This document shows, in pieces, positions 1-12,654 of a stretch of DNA of 64,000 nt. Position 1 is the first letter of the stretch; the number at the start of each line of letters is the position of its first letter. The position numbers were made by a program, and so were the translations under genes. The DNA comes from Amphibalanus amphitrite (taxonomy: Eukaryota; Arthropoda; Thecostraca; Balanomorpha; Balanidae). The notes beneath the pieces are model-generated. The model had not been told where the DNA came from. It ran no database searches and worked only from the letters and a program-made list of their open reading frames with translations. The stretch lies in the NCBI RefSeq assembly GCF_019059575.1, contig NW_024882207.1:307137-371136 (forward strand), written 5' to 3'.

Positions 1-3000
1 AGCTTGAGCTTCACACAATCTGGTGAAATGTGGCAACCATTACAACCAGTCGTCGAACGTTGTTCGATATCGAAAGACGAAACGCACACAATTAGGTATT
101 CTCTTCATCCACTGACACGCCAGTCACCTGGGAGTTTCGATGGTAACAAAAGATTGTCAAACGTAGCTGTCAGGCCGCCTTCCTAATGGGCTTGGAGATG
201 GCATAATTACAGACTTGTGAAATGAAACACGCGATAAAGAAACCTGTAGGTGGCCGACTTCATCACTCGGTGGAACCGCCTACTCGAACAGATTGTTAGT
301 CGTCGCAGTTGACGCCATTCAGGATCGGCTGCAGCTGTCAAGACCCGAGCCGTCAATCGGCTAGTTAGTGGCATTTTTCGTAAACGTTACAGGCAGGTGC
401 TCAGAAACTGGAGAGAAAGAAGACGAGCCTAATCGTAGGCAAAGTGAAACTGGAGACGTGGTTTCGTTTTGAGTTGGTTGGAAAAGTAACACACCAATAG
501 TCGTTTCCAAAACTGACACTGTGTTTGGCTTTGAGGTTTGCTTCCTATGTGACGAGACTTTTGTTCATATGTTCGTATTTATAATAGCCACATCGCATAA
601 TGCGTTCTGACAAGCCCTCCTGGCGCCGCGCAGCCCATTCTCTGGTGTCGCCCTGCTCCCGACCGAGCGGTCGCTGCTCTCCAATCGCCGCTATTCACTT
701 CCCTCCCGTTCAGCACACACCACTGCCGGCACGCTCCTACACCCGGGACAAACACTGGTGCACCTCTCTGAGCGTGTGTTTGCCTGGGCGCCACGCCATT
801 AGTCAGATGAGAGGAGCACCGGGTCGAGCCGCCGCCGAGCGGTGAAGATCCGCGCTGGGATGGGTGCCGCGCACACCAGGTGGTCCCTGGGGTCATTCCC
901 ACCGCTCGCCGATCGGCCGGGCGGGCCGGGGCGGGGCGGGGGCGGTCTCCGATGAGCCGTCCGATGGTGATTATCCCGTCCGCTGGCCCGGCAGCCGGAC
1001 GCAGAGGAAGTCGCCGTCAGCGCCGCCGTCCGAGCGCCGCCGGAAGTGACGACCGGAACTGACCGCGCGGCCGTGAACCCGCCGGGCCCACCTCCACTCC
1101 GCCCGCCATACCCGAGGTGTAGGGCGGCTTCCTCTTTATCCCAGTCGGATGGGATGAACTGTCGGCTTTAGACAGCGTCCCTACTGATCGGCTTGTCTGT
1201 AATTTATTTCCGAGCACTGGCAGCTGGGTCTGGTTCCGGTAGGTAGGTACTTACATCTGAGAGAAAGTGATTATGCGATCCGCCTATGCTCTCTGTAAGT
1301 AGGCCTCATGCCAACTTCAACTGATAAGCGGAGCACAATAATTTTTAATTATTGTCTTTTGGGAATCTCATCCACATTTCGCCAGTTGGACACTACTGAC
1401 TCACTGCCTGAAATCAAGTTGTCAACCCCAGGATGATATTCATGGCCTAGTTCACTTGTAATTATCGGCTCGCACCCAGAGATCCCGATACTACCCTCTG
1501 TTTTCCCCATTCAGCGATCTTCCCCCCCCCTCTGCCACCCCTATCCGTTTCCGTCCCGCTCGCCCCTTCCCACGCCCGTATCATCAGAGCCCTGAGGGCG
1601 CCGTGGGACCGGCGGTGGCCCGCTCTCTGTCATTGTTTCGGCCTGCACCTCGGCGACCTCTGAGGGCCGACTGCCAGCGTCACATCTGCTCAACGCGCAG
1701 TGTTGAGTGCTCAGGGCTCAGCTCACTGCGCTCAAACTCGCTAGGGGCCGAAATCAGGGAACAATTATTAACAGCTAGCGCGTTTTTTGTCGGTGGCCGA
1801 AACGTAAATACATAATTGTGCACATATCGTGACCCCGAGATATAGGCACTTGTATACGTATAAGTAATTCGTGTCTCCTACGAATAGGATAAGGGGATAT
1901 CGAAACAATGAAGTTTCTCCCCATTTATTTCCATTTATTTCATTTATTTATTTAGGTCCTCGCGTCTCTCCGGCCCGTAATATGCACACAACGGTTTGTT
2001 TTCATTTTATTTATTCATCTTGTGATATTATTGAAATCAACCGGCATTTTTACTATTCATCCTAGCAGAGGTATGCCTCGGCATAGTTTCACAATTCACA
2101 CGCAGCTAATACCCTTCCGGACGTGCCAGAGGGATCGTTTCCGTTCGGCTCGCCAATCGGTGGCTCCAATTTGGGCGTCACGCCCGCTCCCCCGGCGCTG
2201 CCTCCCGGCCTCCCCAGCAGTTTCCTGCGATAACGCGCCCGATCGCAGTCTCGTCTACAAAGAGCGCGCACGGAAATGATGCAGCCACCAAGCGGAACGC
2301 ACGTATATACTGACAGCGGCGACCGCAATTACGATCGGAAAGCGCAGCTGCCCGCCGGAGAGGCGATCGGGGCCAGAGACTGGCCTACGGTCACGCTAGA
2401 GTGGCGTGAGAGAATGTACGCGCTGTGTTTTATTGTTGGGTGCTGACCGGGAGTTTCATTGCCTTCCATTGGTGAATGGGCTAATGATGGAGTTTGGTGG
2501 CGTTTCACTGCCGGAAAATGACGGTTCCAGCAGATGCACCGTCGGCAGATAGTGCGTGCCTCTGTTTTCGATTTGGATGTGTAATGTGTATGTTTGTGGA
2601 ATGCGGTAGCATCTGCATATCTACCCGAGACCAGAGTACTTTGTGTATGATGGATTTGGCCTTTACCGATAGTATACGAGTACTAGATGGTTGTATGTTT
2701 AATAAAGCAGCGGATGCGGAACTAATGTGCAGTCGTGACAACTGCTGTGAGTGTTACATAACCGTTATCATCTGGTGCATGTGCACGGAAGCCGTTTTAT
2801 TTCTTTTTCTTTTTATAAAATTTGTTATTTATTTAGTTGTAAAATAGCAAGCCCTCGGATGATATCGTCACTATTTCAGTATGCGCTTACAAGCACCATT
2901 CGCTCGAAATTCCATCCTTCAATAATTTATCTGCACTTGTCTGGAGCGTTTCACTTGTCTTCCACTTTCCTCGGGGCCACCTGCTCACCAGACTCGGACC

Positions 3001-4040
3001 GGAGCAACCTGTTGCCGCGGCGGCCCTCAGTCTGAAGCAGCTGTTCTTGGAGTCGTGCTCCGTGGGGACCTGTCGCATCGCTCCGTTCGGCCCGGCGGGA
3101 GGGGGCAGGTGCCTTGAGGAGCGGTTCACATCCTGTCCCTCCGGCGCGAGGGGCCTGGCGCCGCGGCGCGCCGGGCCTATCTTGGAGGCGGGTCGGGCAG
3201 GTGGCGAGACGTGACCAGGGGACGGGAAGGGGAACGGGGAGGGGAGACGGCCCTGTGAAGTGGCACCGAATGAATGGCCAGACCGTGGAGGAATGCGGGC
3301 AAGGACGTGCGGGTACAGCGGAGGAATTCAAAAGTGGGAGCGGGTCTTTTGGGAACGAGAGAAGAATGGAAAAAAGAATGCGACTTTTGCAGAGGGGTTT
3401 TACAACTTTCGCTTTGTTTTACAAGGTCGATGATTTCGGTCGTGATCAAATCAACATGGAATATCAACAGAAAAGTTAATCCTTATCCGCCCACCCGGTA
3501 ACAACAAATGCAACTTCCATTCATTCCATCACACTATAACAGCGGAATGAGGTTGAGGTGCTCGCTCGGATGAACATGAGCGCCGATGCAATCTAACTCC
3601 ACAATAATCCACATAAATGGACCATCACATTGCATGCAGGCTACTCTCACAAACGGAAGCCAGCCTTATTTACGGCAGCTGCCGGGAGGCGCAGACAAAT
3701 GTGGGAGCCTGTCTATTCCCTCTCCCAACACGCAACCCGGCGTGGGTCGTTCCCGCGCGTGTCCCCGCGCCTGCAGGCGCATTTGCGGGTGTTCACGGCG
3801 TATAATTCGCCCAGCTGCAACGCGCCGTGTTCCGTCCCGCTCCCCTTCCTGTCCTGGCCGCTCGGCAGCAGGGGACAGACAGGGGAGCGGAGACACAGCA
3901 CCTGTGCGCGGCGCAGAGCGGCTGAGCCAGGTGGGCCGCCGCCCTGAATAGGTGCGCTGGGGAGGGTTGGTCGGGCGGCCGGCCGCTCACCTGGTGTTTT
4001 CATTAGCGTCGCCACTTGTACTGATCACCACGTCCGCTCG
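1..4040. other. Unassigned non-coding DNA
   Basis: No gene is recognisable on either strand: the open frames are short, lack family motifs and lie on no splice-compatible series. Stretches at about 600-1,110, 2,100-2,400 and 3,000-3,260 are rich in G+C and CpG, the rest is AT-richer. A distant promoter or untranslated exon could sit in one of the CpG-rich parts, but no evidence supports one. Confidence 0.5.
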
Positions 4041-4044
4041 GACA

Positions 4045-4395
4045 GGCAGACAGCTGACAGACTGCAGACTGCAGTAATCTCCCACGGTACTATATAGTCT
4101 GGTGGCAGACTGGACTGGAGCACGCCGCACCAGATAGCCAGTTGACAGACTGCAGGCTGCACCACTCCGTGGCAGTCTGTGATAACAGCACCAGATAGAC
4201 AGTTGACAGACTGTAGGCTGCAGCACTCCCCTGTAGCAGTCTGGAGTCTGGTGTCAGACTGGAATGGAGCTAACAGCACCAGATAGACAGTTGACAGACT
4301 GTAGGCTGCAGCACTCTCCTGTAACAGTCTGGAGTCTGATGAGTGGTGACAGACTGGAATGGAGCAAACAGCACCAGATAGACGGCCGACAGACT
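4045..4395. repeat. Minisatellite of roughly 75-110-bp degenerate units
   Basis: The phrase CAGATAGACAGTTGACAGAC, followed by TGYAGGCTGCAGCACTC and then a CAGTCTGGAGTCTG block, recurs about four times head to tail with small insertions and substitutions. Units near 4,190-4,370 are the most alike and those near 4,050-4,150 the most decayed. Nothing indicates a coding role. Confidence 0.8.
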
Positions 4396-5672
4396 CCACA
4401 CAGCAGCACCTCCTTACCTATGGCTCTGAGTCTCGTGGGGACAGTCTCAGCACCACAACTAATAACTAAGCAACCATGTGTGATGTTTCTGTTTAAACAT
4501 CGTCTAGGCGAGACACGTGTATTCTTGTAGCAGCCGAGCCAGGCACCAAAAGTAAACAAACGACACTAAAACCGGCATCTGACTGGCGTCTGACAGATGT
4601 GACGTGAGCAACTCACATGCTCGTATCAACCATAACTTCTCTAAATAGTAAAGAGAATTAAATGATATAAAGAAGTCTGTGCATATGAACAGATGCTGCA
4701 GCGGCAAGTGTTGCGTAATACGCAATAGGTACATATACGGGTATCGTCAAATCAAATTGGATACCTACGCCACAAAACCAGACGACAGATGTCGTCTGGT
4801 AATTTATATTGCGTCCACAGTCAATATTACACAGGTTAATTTTGGTACCGGGTAAAGGATGCGGATATTGATTCTTTCGAAAGCGAAGGTTCTTCTTGTC
4901 AGTCCGTGTAAAAAGAAAAAAAAATTATGACAGAACCAATAGCGAAATAAGAATGAAATAAAATAAAAGCGATGCGAAAATCACAAAGGAAATTATCAGT
5001 TGCTCAGCAAATTCCGTGCTGAAAAAAATCTGGCGTTGTATTGGGCAGACAACAAGACAAGTAAAGTAGGTCAGTGTGCCAAATGTGTGCATTTATATAT
5101 ATTCGTAAATAGCTGAAAAATGAATGGCGGTTTGTCGCTCCTGTTTGCCAATAAGCCGTCAGGCTCCACTTGTAGGCTGGTCGGCTCTGCACTTTCCTGG
5201 CATGATCATAACAGCTACCATTATTTATTTCTTACAGAGAAAATGGCGTCCACCTTTAAGAATTTGCATTGCTGAAGTTATTATAGGCCCACTCATGCTT
5301 CTAAAGGAACTAACTCACTTTGTCACTGGCATGCTCCTTAAACTCAAACTCAGGAAGTCATACTTCATACTGGCATACTCAGGAAGTGAGCGTAACACAT
5401 TTGTTTGGATGATCGGGATGGGTACCTACATATAAGCACGTCGCAATGACTAGTAAATATAGTCCAATCCGCCTATATGGGTGGCAGGTAAAGATATAAT
5501 CTAAATATAATATGATGTGTTGGATTTAGAGCAGCTTGGGCCAAAAGAAAATAACAAGCCGGAAAACATTTACACCAGAGAGAAGGTACGAAGCGGCGAC
5601 GAATTCTGCGCTCCAGCTTCATCGCCAATTTCCATCACCAGGTTCATCAGTTGGCTGACTGTTTCTCTCATA
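4396..5672. other. AT-rich unassigned DNA
   Basis: Mostly AT-rich sequence with short A runs and no recognisable gene, RNA or bounded mobile element on either strand. Confidence 0.5.
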
Positions 5673-5674
5673 TA

Positions 5675-6282
5675 CAGGGTGAGCCATAAAGATTTACCCA
5701 TCGAAAATCTAACTTTGTTTCAAGGCGCGCTGGCATAGCTATGCCATCTTTTACATACATATAACAACGTCATCTCCTAACTAACAAATGTAGTCTGTTT
5801 TCTGTATGCTTGCATTCTTCTTATATTACGCGCCCGAGACGCGAGAGCACTATGGCACGCGGCCGCCGCACCGTCTTTTCACTTATTTTCCTCGATCACC
5901 CATGCTATAACAATGCTGCGCCGTATGTCATTTGCGGTGTTTCAGGGACTCGGTAGAGTCGGGTTTTCAGGATATTTCAGTTTGCGAAGCCCGTGGGGCT
6001 GAAGTCGGGGATAAATTGTGCCCAGCATTCTTTCAACCAAGGAGTGTTCAGCAGCCAACACCCAGTGGTGATTCCTGAATTTCAGGAGCGGCGGATGTGC
6101 GTTAAGACGACCTCGCATTTCAGGAGCGTAGCAGAGACAGTGGAAGAGCATATACAAAATGAGCTACACTGTCAGGAGTGGAGACAAATTTGCGACATAT
6201 ATGCAAAAGATGGCATACCTACGCCAACCCGTTTGGAAATAAAGTGAATTTATCGATGGGTAAATCTTTATGGCTCACCCTG
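5675..6282. mobile_element. Tc1/mariner-like MITE with 30-bp perfect terminal inverted repeats
   Basis: The first 30 bases, starting CAGGGTGAGCCATAAAGATT, are the exact reverse complement of the last 30. The element is flanked on both sides by TA (5,673-5,674 and 6,283-6,284), the target duplication of the Tc1/mariner/IS630 superfamily. Its 608 bp are too short for a transposase, and the internal frames of 71-84 residues carry no DDE signature that I recognise, so it is non-autonomous. The perfect termini suggest recent mobility. Confidence 0.85.
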
Positions 6283-6284
6283 TA

Positions 6285-6810
6285 CAGAGCAGATCAGAAG
6301 CGAGCGGGAGTGTTGACCTCTGGCCCTTCCCGCGGCGGGGCGGGGCGGGGCGGGGTAGTTGGGCCCGGTCGCCAGGTGCGCTCCCCGCAGGTGGCCCACC
6401 GAGGGGAGGGGGGCGAGAGGGGAGCACGTGCCACCCCTCCCCAGACGCGGGCCGCCACACGCTGCGGGCGCTCGTTATCAGCCGGGCCGGGATAGATTAC
6501 GGCAGGCAGAGGGGAGGGGCAGCTGCACCCGGTCTGACCAAAGCGGCGCGGCAGCCGCCGATGTAGCGTGAACGGGGAGCGTTTGCGGTGGCTGTGATAA
6601 ATGCATGCCCAAATTGTCCAAGCATACACTGTGGTCCATGCCAAGTGCTCACCAGAATGACCGGTGGTCGCCGGCTCCTCACTCCGCGAAGTTAGTTATC
6701 GGCCCGCCCGCTCCTTCCATAAACGTTCAATGACGCGGTGTGTATTGGATGTCAGGCGTCAGCTCTCCTTTGTCAAGCGTATGCATACATACAGGATCTG
6801 GAGATAGAGT
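6285..6810. other. Unassigned DNA with a CpG-rich patch
   Basis: About 6,310-6,560 is strongly G+C- and CpG-rich with GGGGC runs. No coding series, splice-compatible exon or RNA gene is recognisable. Confidence 0.4.
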
Positions 6811-6818
6811 GAAGCAAT

Positions 6819-9197
6819 CATGGGCGCCGCCACCGGGGGGGACGGGGGGGACGCGTCCCCCCCACTCTCAGAATGGAAGGGGGACGTCCCCCCCAACTCA
6901 TTACGGAGCGAGCGAAGCGAGCTTAGTCTTTCGTAGATAACGGAAATTTCTGAGTGTGAGCGGCCGGCACGCTTTTGCGAGGCTTATATCTCAGCAGCCA
7001 CTTTTGACCGAATTACATGTCATAATTTTCGGTAGGGTAGCTTTATTCCTTCTAACAAGTGTTGGACTATTCCCGATGCATGTGGGTGACCCCTTATGCA
7101 CGTGCCACATGAAAAATGAAGAGGTGTCAGTTTTGTAACAATTTTGGCAAAGAAAGTTGGCATGTATAGGTAGGTACCCACTAGGCAATGCATATTCATG
7201 TGCTACAGTTGGGGTGCTGCTGCACGTGCGCACGTGCAGGGGTCGATTCCAGATCTCGAGAACGGCTGAACCGATTGTGCTGAAATTTGATACATGGTTA
7301 GGGACCGGTTAGTAGGGTACCGTGCAAAAGTCAGTTGGGACCCATTTTGCACGTGCGCACGTGCAAGGTGCCGCTTCCAGACCAGAGCTCGAGAACGGCT
7401 AGGCCGATTGCGCTCAAATTTGGCACATCGTTAGGGACCGGTTAGTAGGGTGCAGTGCACAAGTTAGTTGGAGGTACCCCCTTGCAATTTCGCACGTGCA
7501 CCCTCGCACCCTCTCGCTCGCTCCGTTGGTCGCCCCAAAAAGCGTTTTACTGGTTGTTATCCATACCCGAAACTTGCTTAGGCCCGTCTGTCCAATGAGA
7601 CCATTTCAGAGCCGGAAGGATGAAAGAATTAGTGGGAGACATTGGTCTGGGCAGCCACCCCAGTGACCCACAATTGGGCTGAACCCGACCGATTGAACAG
7701 GCAGCCCAGCCCACTGGCACTCACTGCACCCGGCAAAGGACTATAGCTCCAGTGGAGCCATTCCTGCATGGGATAGTTGCCCATCCAGCCCGGAGCAGGG
7801 GGGTTGCGGCGTGGAGGAGAAGGATTTGACTGTCCTGAGGATGGAAGAGATAGAACGGTGCCGAATCTGAGAGGGTCCAGGAGGTTTACATACTCAGTAT
7901 ATGGGGTGTGGGCCTACATGCATTGGTCTGACCCCTGACACCTCGGCCAACAAAATCTCCAGCTCTTGTCCGACCTGTTATCGCGGAACTGCCGATTTTT
8001 GATATCGTGATCAACGTGTGTCGTATAAAACGACTGGCCGAAAATGGGCCTAATATATTTCGTCAAACCAGCCAAGAGAGCATGACTTTAGGTAAACCAA
8101 TCCGACATCGAAGTCAAAATCAGAACAATTTCGAAGACTTCAACTCCGACTCTAGCCATAACTATCAACTCCGACTGATTTCGGCTCCGACCGTTCTGCA
8201 GTCACACGACACTAAATTTCCAGCTTCTAAGAAATAAGCTATACGGTTGAGAGGACAACAAAACTTTGAGGCGACTTGACTACTTGACTTGGTGACCTGA
8301 CCTAAGGTTTTCTGGTATCAAGCTTGTTACACGGGCTGCAAAATCCATATTTTGGAGCAGTTTTGCCTGATGTTTTTTGCCAATTTTCGCGGCGCTTCGC
8401 GCCGATTCATGCACAACCCAGAAAGACAGATTGTTACTACTATACAACGCCCCCTCCTCCACGCGGGTATGCAATATGCATTTCCTATGCAATATGCATT
8501 ACCGATCAGATTAGTGGCACACATCAGCAATTATAGCCTGATAGAGCACTGGAGGTTTTGCCGTTTCAAATTGAATCGGACATCGGATGTGTATAGGTAG
8601 GCACTTGGTGGGAAATCGGTCTATAGCCATACCTAAACTACTTTCCTCAAACCAGTTGTTTTGCCCCAGTTATGAGTTCTTATGCTTAAAATGGTCAGAA
8701 ATAACATAATGAATATTTGCAAAGATGATTTTATTTTATTTCTACATAAGAACTGTTTCCATCTTTCGTAGAGGCTACTTATATTGCAGCGGAAGCTGAT
8801 TACGCGTTGACCAAGCATACTCGTGTCACGTAGTTCAAACCAGGCACCAACTGAATGCTGATTGGCTAGCATTTTTCCGTAAGGGAATGGATTCCTCGGT
8901 AATGGAATGACAAAGTGTAGCCTATGGGAATGACTTCAGTCTTCAAACCTAAAATCGATACCGATATCTTTGGCTAGGTTGATCGTTGGGCCATAACAGC
9001 TCTTGATTTGTTAATTCTTGTCTCAGCTCAAGCTACAAAACTGTTACTTCAGTTTAAAACCCTATGTTAAAAGTGGCATATTTGCTTTAAACGTTCAATA
9101 CGTCGGACCAAAAAAAGCCACGGTAAGAATGTCTATTTTAGGGTTTTCAGTCGGTCAGTCCGTCCCCCCCAGTCAAAAATCCGTGGCGGCGCCCCTG
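6819..9197. mobile_element. Non-autonomous hAT-like element A, 2.38 kb
   Basis: The left end reads CATGGGCGCCGCCACCGG and the right end CCGTGGCGGCGCCCCTG, imperfect inverted repeats of one another. Both ends run straight into G/C homopolymer blocks. The flanks carry a perfect 8-bp target duplication, GAAGCAAT, at 6,811-6,818 and 9,198-9,205. An 8-bp duplication and CAnnGGCG-type termini are hallmarks of the hAT superfamily. No hAT transposase or BED zinc finger is visible inside. The interior holds a tandem repeat (7,205-7,510) and unassigned DNA. Confidence 0.88.
7205..7510. repeat. 127-bp tandem repeat with CACGTGCGCACGTGC core
   Basis: Two full units and a partial third begin at 7,223, 7,350 and about 7,493. 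Each starts with a CACGTGCGCACGTGC palindromic core, followed by a block reading GAGAACGGCT..CCGATTG and then GGGACCGGTTAGTAGGGT. The same family occurs at 53,090-53,500. It lies wholly inside hAT-like element A. Confidence 0.8.
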
Positions 9198-9205
9198 GAA
9201 GCAAT

Positions 9206-10000
9206 CACGAGGGTGGACAAACATAATGTAATCGCCAGTTACTTACGTAAGCGTTTGCTGTCATCTTCAGTGAGCGTGAAACGCTTTGACGTGACCAACT
9301 GACTGGAGGCTGGAGTTCTTTCCTATATCTATGCCTTCGTAATGATATTTGATTCACTTTCGAATGCGGATGCGTTTCGTTCAACTGAAAGAAGCTTTTT
9401 TGTTATAGGTACCTAATTAAAAAAGCAGTAGCATGCACAAGGCACATTGCACGGACACACCTTTTTGTGTATTGTGAATAGAGATGAAAAGAGGCATGTG
9501 ACACGAGTGAATGTTAGCAATGTATAATAGTTCGAATTCAAAATGATTACACATGTTTACCAAGAAGCACAGTTACATGTGCTCACTGTGCCGATACACG
9601 ACGTGTCTATCTAGGTATAAAGGTACGAAGAAAGCAAGATTGACATCACATCTTGTAGAATTCATATGTGACAATAAAATCGTCTTCGGAATGCACCTTC
9701 ACAGGCCGCGACGTCCTATCCGTCATTCTCTATTACATTTCAGCTCATATCATTGCATGGGTCGATGCGGAGAGTGTGATATCTGCTTTCTGGGCTTACT
9801 CAATATTTCAATAACCGAGTGCGAGGCTTTGTTCACTCTTGTTAGACAGACATGCAGCCTGTGATATCACCGAAGAAAGGAAACGTCGAAGAGTTGCTGT
9901 TTGGAATTGCGCATAACATTGATATTACATAGATATCTGCGCCTCATATTGCGTCGTTTTAGAATATGAGACTCATGACGTAAAGGTGATATTACTTATT
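9206..10000. other. Unassigned AT-rich DNA
   Basis: No gene, RNA or bounded repeat recognised. The longest frame, about 100 codons near 9,553-9,864, has no recognisable family motif and I do not call it. Confidence 0.4.
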
Positions 10001-10269
10001 AGCTGTTTTCACGACGGCCATCTAGTACCTACACATTTGGTGCACATCTGGTGCAAATTAGGTGCATATTTGGTCAAATTAGGTTCAGTGTGTCTCTTAG
10101 TAGCTATCAGTTAGGGTTGCACTATTTGCTTATATGTCTGCTTTGTCACATTATCAGAGAGTATCATCGATTAAAACACTGAAATAGCTTCATGAAATAA
10201 AAATATTTGCTGCAAAAGAGATTAGGTGCAGATTTGGCCAAATTAGGTGCACTCGCAGGATAACCTGTT
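10001..10269. repeat. Flanking arm with inverted-repeat end and short TTAGGTGCA repeats
   Basis: The 19 bases at 10,001-10,019 are the near-exact reverse complement (two mismatches) of 14,026-14,044, on the far side of the hAT-like composite. Between this end and 10,269, phrases such as AAATTAGGTGCA and ATTTGGTGCA recur several times. This could be the outer end of a larger element. Confidence 0.5.
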
Positions 10270-10436
10270 CAGGGGCGCACCCAGGATTTTCCAGGGGAGG
10301 GGGCCCGGGCTCAAAGGGGCCTCCGTGTTCCGCTTGCCAGGGGGCCTTTTCTCTATCGAGGGGGCCTCCAAATGGCTTACTTTTTGACGGCCTCTGTATG
10401 TTTGGTGACGTTCTTAGCGTTATTAGTAAAGCTTAA

Positions 10437-12640
10437 CCCTCACCCTGGCAGGGGGGTCGATGCGACCCCCCCCCTAAGGTTTTTCAAAGATAGCGTAAAA
10501 TTGGCGGCGCGCAACGCCGCTAAATTTGGCACAACCTATGGGGCAACCTTTTTTCATGTGATCTGCAAATTTCAGGTCCGGTCGACCTTGGGTCAGGCCA
10601 CCATGTCAGAAAAACGGGTACAAGGTTATGGTCAAATTTAATTTTTATGTACCTGTCCAACGCACAGTTTTGGACTGATTTCCTTCAAACTTTCAGGATG
10701 TGCTAAGTTCACCGAGCTGTATAATATGTAGTTCGTTTTTTATGTCACTGACCTGAGGTCAGTTAGGGGTCATTACGTCGTAATGTTAAGCCTATGGGAA
10801 AATATTCAAATAACTCCTATTCGGAAAATATAGAGATGTCCGCTTCGTTGTATCCCTTTTGTTCTTTGATACCACAGTACTTAACATAATGTCACTCGGT
10901 GTTTCTTTGTTTGGTGTACTTATCTAAGGTTCAGGTCAAATGAGGTCAACTCAGGTCAAATGACGTTTGTGCCGATAACTTGTCACATAATAGAACAGGT
11001 TTCAAAATGGTATCATTCTGTTCCTCTTGAACAGCTGAGTCGAATGATATGCAACATTAAGCATTTCAACCATTCCTAAGACTTAAGTTTTACTTAAGTT
11101 GTGCACTTAAGTACACTTTAATACCTACACTTTTAAGTACACTTAAGCAAACAAAAAAAGTATATCATTCGACACGCCTTGACGTGCTGAGTTCACTGTG
11201 CTTTTGTTTTGCTCTATCTTAACCCGCGCCGGGCCGGGGGGTGTTTGAACACCCCCCCCCCCCCCGGCGGCTTTTCACAGCTCCGCGCCGCCGTTTTTAA
11301 CACACCTGTTCGTGCATCTTTTCCGCACATTCTGTGAAAATTTCAGACCCAGTTCTCTCAAGGTCAGGTCAGAAACAAATTAGAATGTTCGTCATGGCTA
11401 CACCGACCGCACGATTGCCTTGAAACTTTCAGCGATTGATGAGAGTAACAGTGTATCTCGTGTATCCTATAAAAGCGTGTATAAAAACCTATTAAACGTG
11501 TATCTCGGAATTTCGATATCGGTGACCTAAGGTCAGGTCAATTTTGCGGCCTCTCTATTATAATTCAATGGGAGAAAATTGAAAGGCGTCTGTTTTGCAC
11601 GAACGCCATTCTAGACACTCTCAAACATCGGGATGTAGGTAAAATGGACACACTGAACCCGAAAATTGCACCTGTGACCCGGAGTGTGACCCCTCGTTCT
11701 GAGATGTCCCCGAGGTCATCTCAGGTCACGAATAGTATCTAACAGTTTTTTGCTAATAACTTCTGATAGAGGCATGATAGAGCGATGAAAACGTCTTAGA
11801 TGTGTTCGGCTCGACGATGCGGATCGACTGATATGCAACATGACCTTTTCCGGTCAGGTCCTGAGGTCAAATTTTTAAGTTGACTTTTCAAGGTCAACTT
11901 ATAGTTCATTCGACGCGTTTTGACAAGAGGAACACGATTCTGGCAAAGATATGTCGTGGCTTTTTGAGTCGTTATTGCCGAAAAAACACTGTTCGTAAAA
12001 AACGGCTATTTTTGGAGTTTTTGCCCTCTGGAGGCTAAACCGTTGACCTGAGGTTTCAATCTGAGGACATATTGGCGAAAGAGCGTCAAAAGAGCTATCG
12101 AATGCGCTTTTCCGCGGCGCTGTAGCTCTATCGGTTCCCGAGTTAGCCGTTGGCAGTTTCCAAAATGTTGAAATAGCCAACATTTTACCTTTGGTACTCT
12201 GGTAACCTGACCTTTGACCTGACCCAAAAATGACTGAGTGTTTTCGTACTTATTTTGGACGCTCTTTTGAATGCCGCTTACCGCGTGTCGCTACGTGACC
12301 CAGAGCCGAGTTATGAAGGGGGTTTCAGACACCCCCCCCCCCGGCCCGGCGCGGAAGTCGCGGAGCACCTGCCCGGCGCGGGTTATTAGATCAAAAGTTA
12401 TCAGCGAAAACTTTTGACCTGTTTTAAGCAAATTTTTTACAATTATACCTCCCAAAAACCCCTAAATATTGACCTAGAGCAACCAAATTTGCACAGGACG
12501 AGGATTTAAGAGGCCACCTACCTACCAAATTTGGTATTTCTAGGTGCCATAGGATCCAATCGCGAGGGGGGTCGCATCGACCCCCCCCCCTCCTGCCAGG
12601 CCGCGTTATGAAAAATGCCCTGCCAGGGCGAGCGCTGCCC
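10437..12640. mobile_element. TTAA-flanked element with poly-G/poly-C hairpin ends (outer copy)
   Basis: The left end follows TTAA (10,433-10,436) and reads CCCTCACCCTGGCAGGGGGG, then a GTCGATGCGAC block and a C run. The right end carries the inverted equivalents, GGTCGCATCGACC and CTGCCAGGGCGAGCGC, but its terminal TTAA is lost. The CCC start beside TTAA resembles piggyBac-superfamily termini; that assignment is inference. The interior has many AGGTCA half-sites and contains the second element at 11,223-12,382. Confidence 0.65.
11223..12382. mobile_element. TTAA-type element nested inside the outer copy
   Basis: The termini CCCGCGCCGGGC and GCCCGGCGCGGG are perfect 12-bp inverted repeats, followed inward by G/C homopolymer hairpins. 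The left flank is TTAA (11,219-11,222) and the right flank TTAT, consistent with a mutated 4-bp duplication. The 1.16-kb interior is non-coding and rich in direct and inverted AGGTCA/TGACCT motifs, for example near 11,360, 11,530, 11,715, 11,855 and 12,210. Confidence 0.75.
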
Positions 12641-12654
12641 GGATAGGACCTCTT

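Noticed and set aside
5942..6247. Transposase gene inside the 5.7-6.3 kb MITE
   Set aside because: Frames of 71 and 84 codons only, no DDE catalytic triad or helix-turn-helix recognised.
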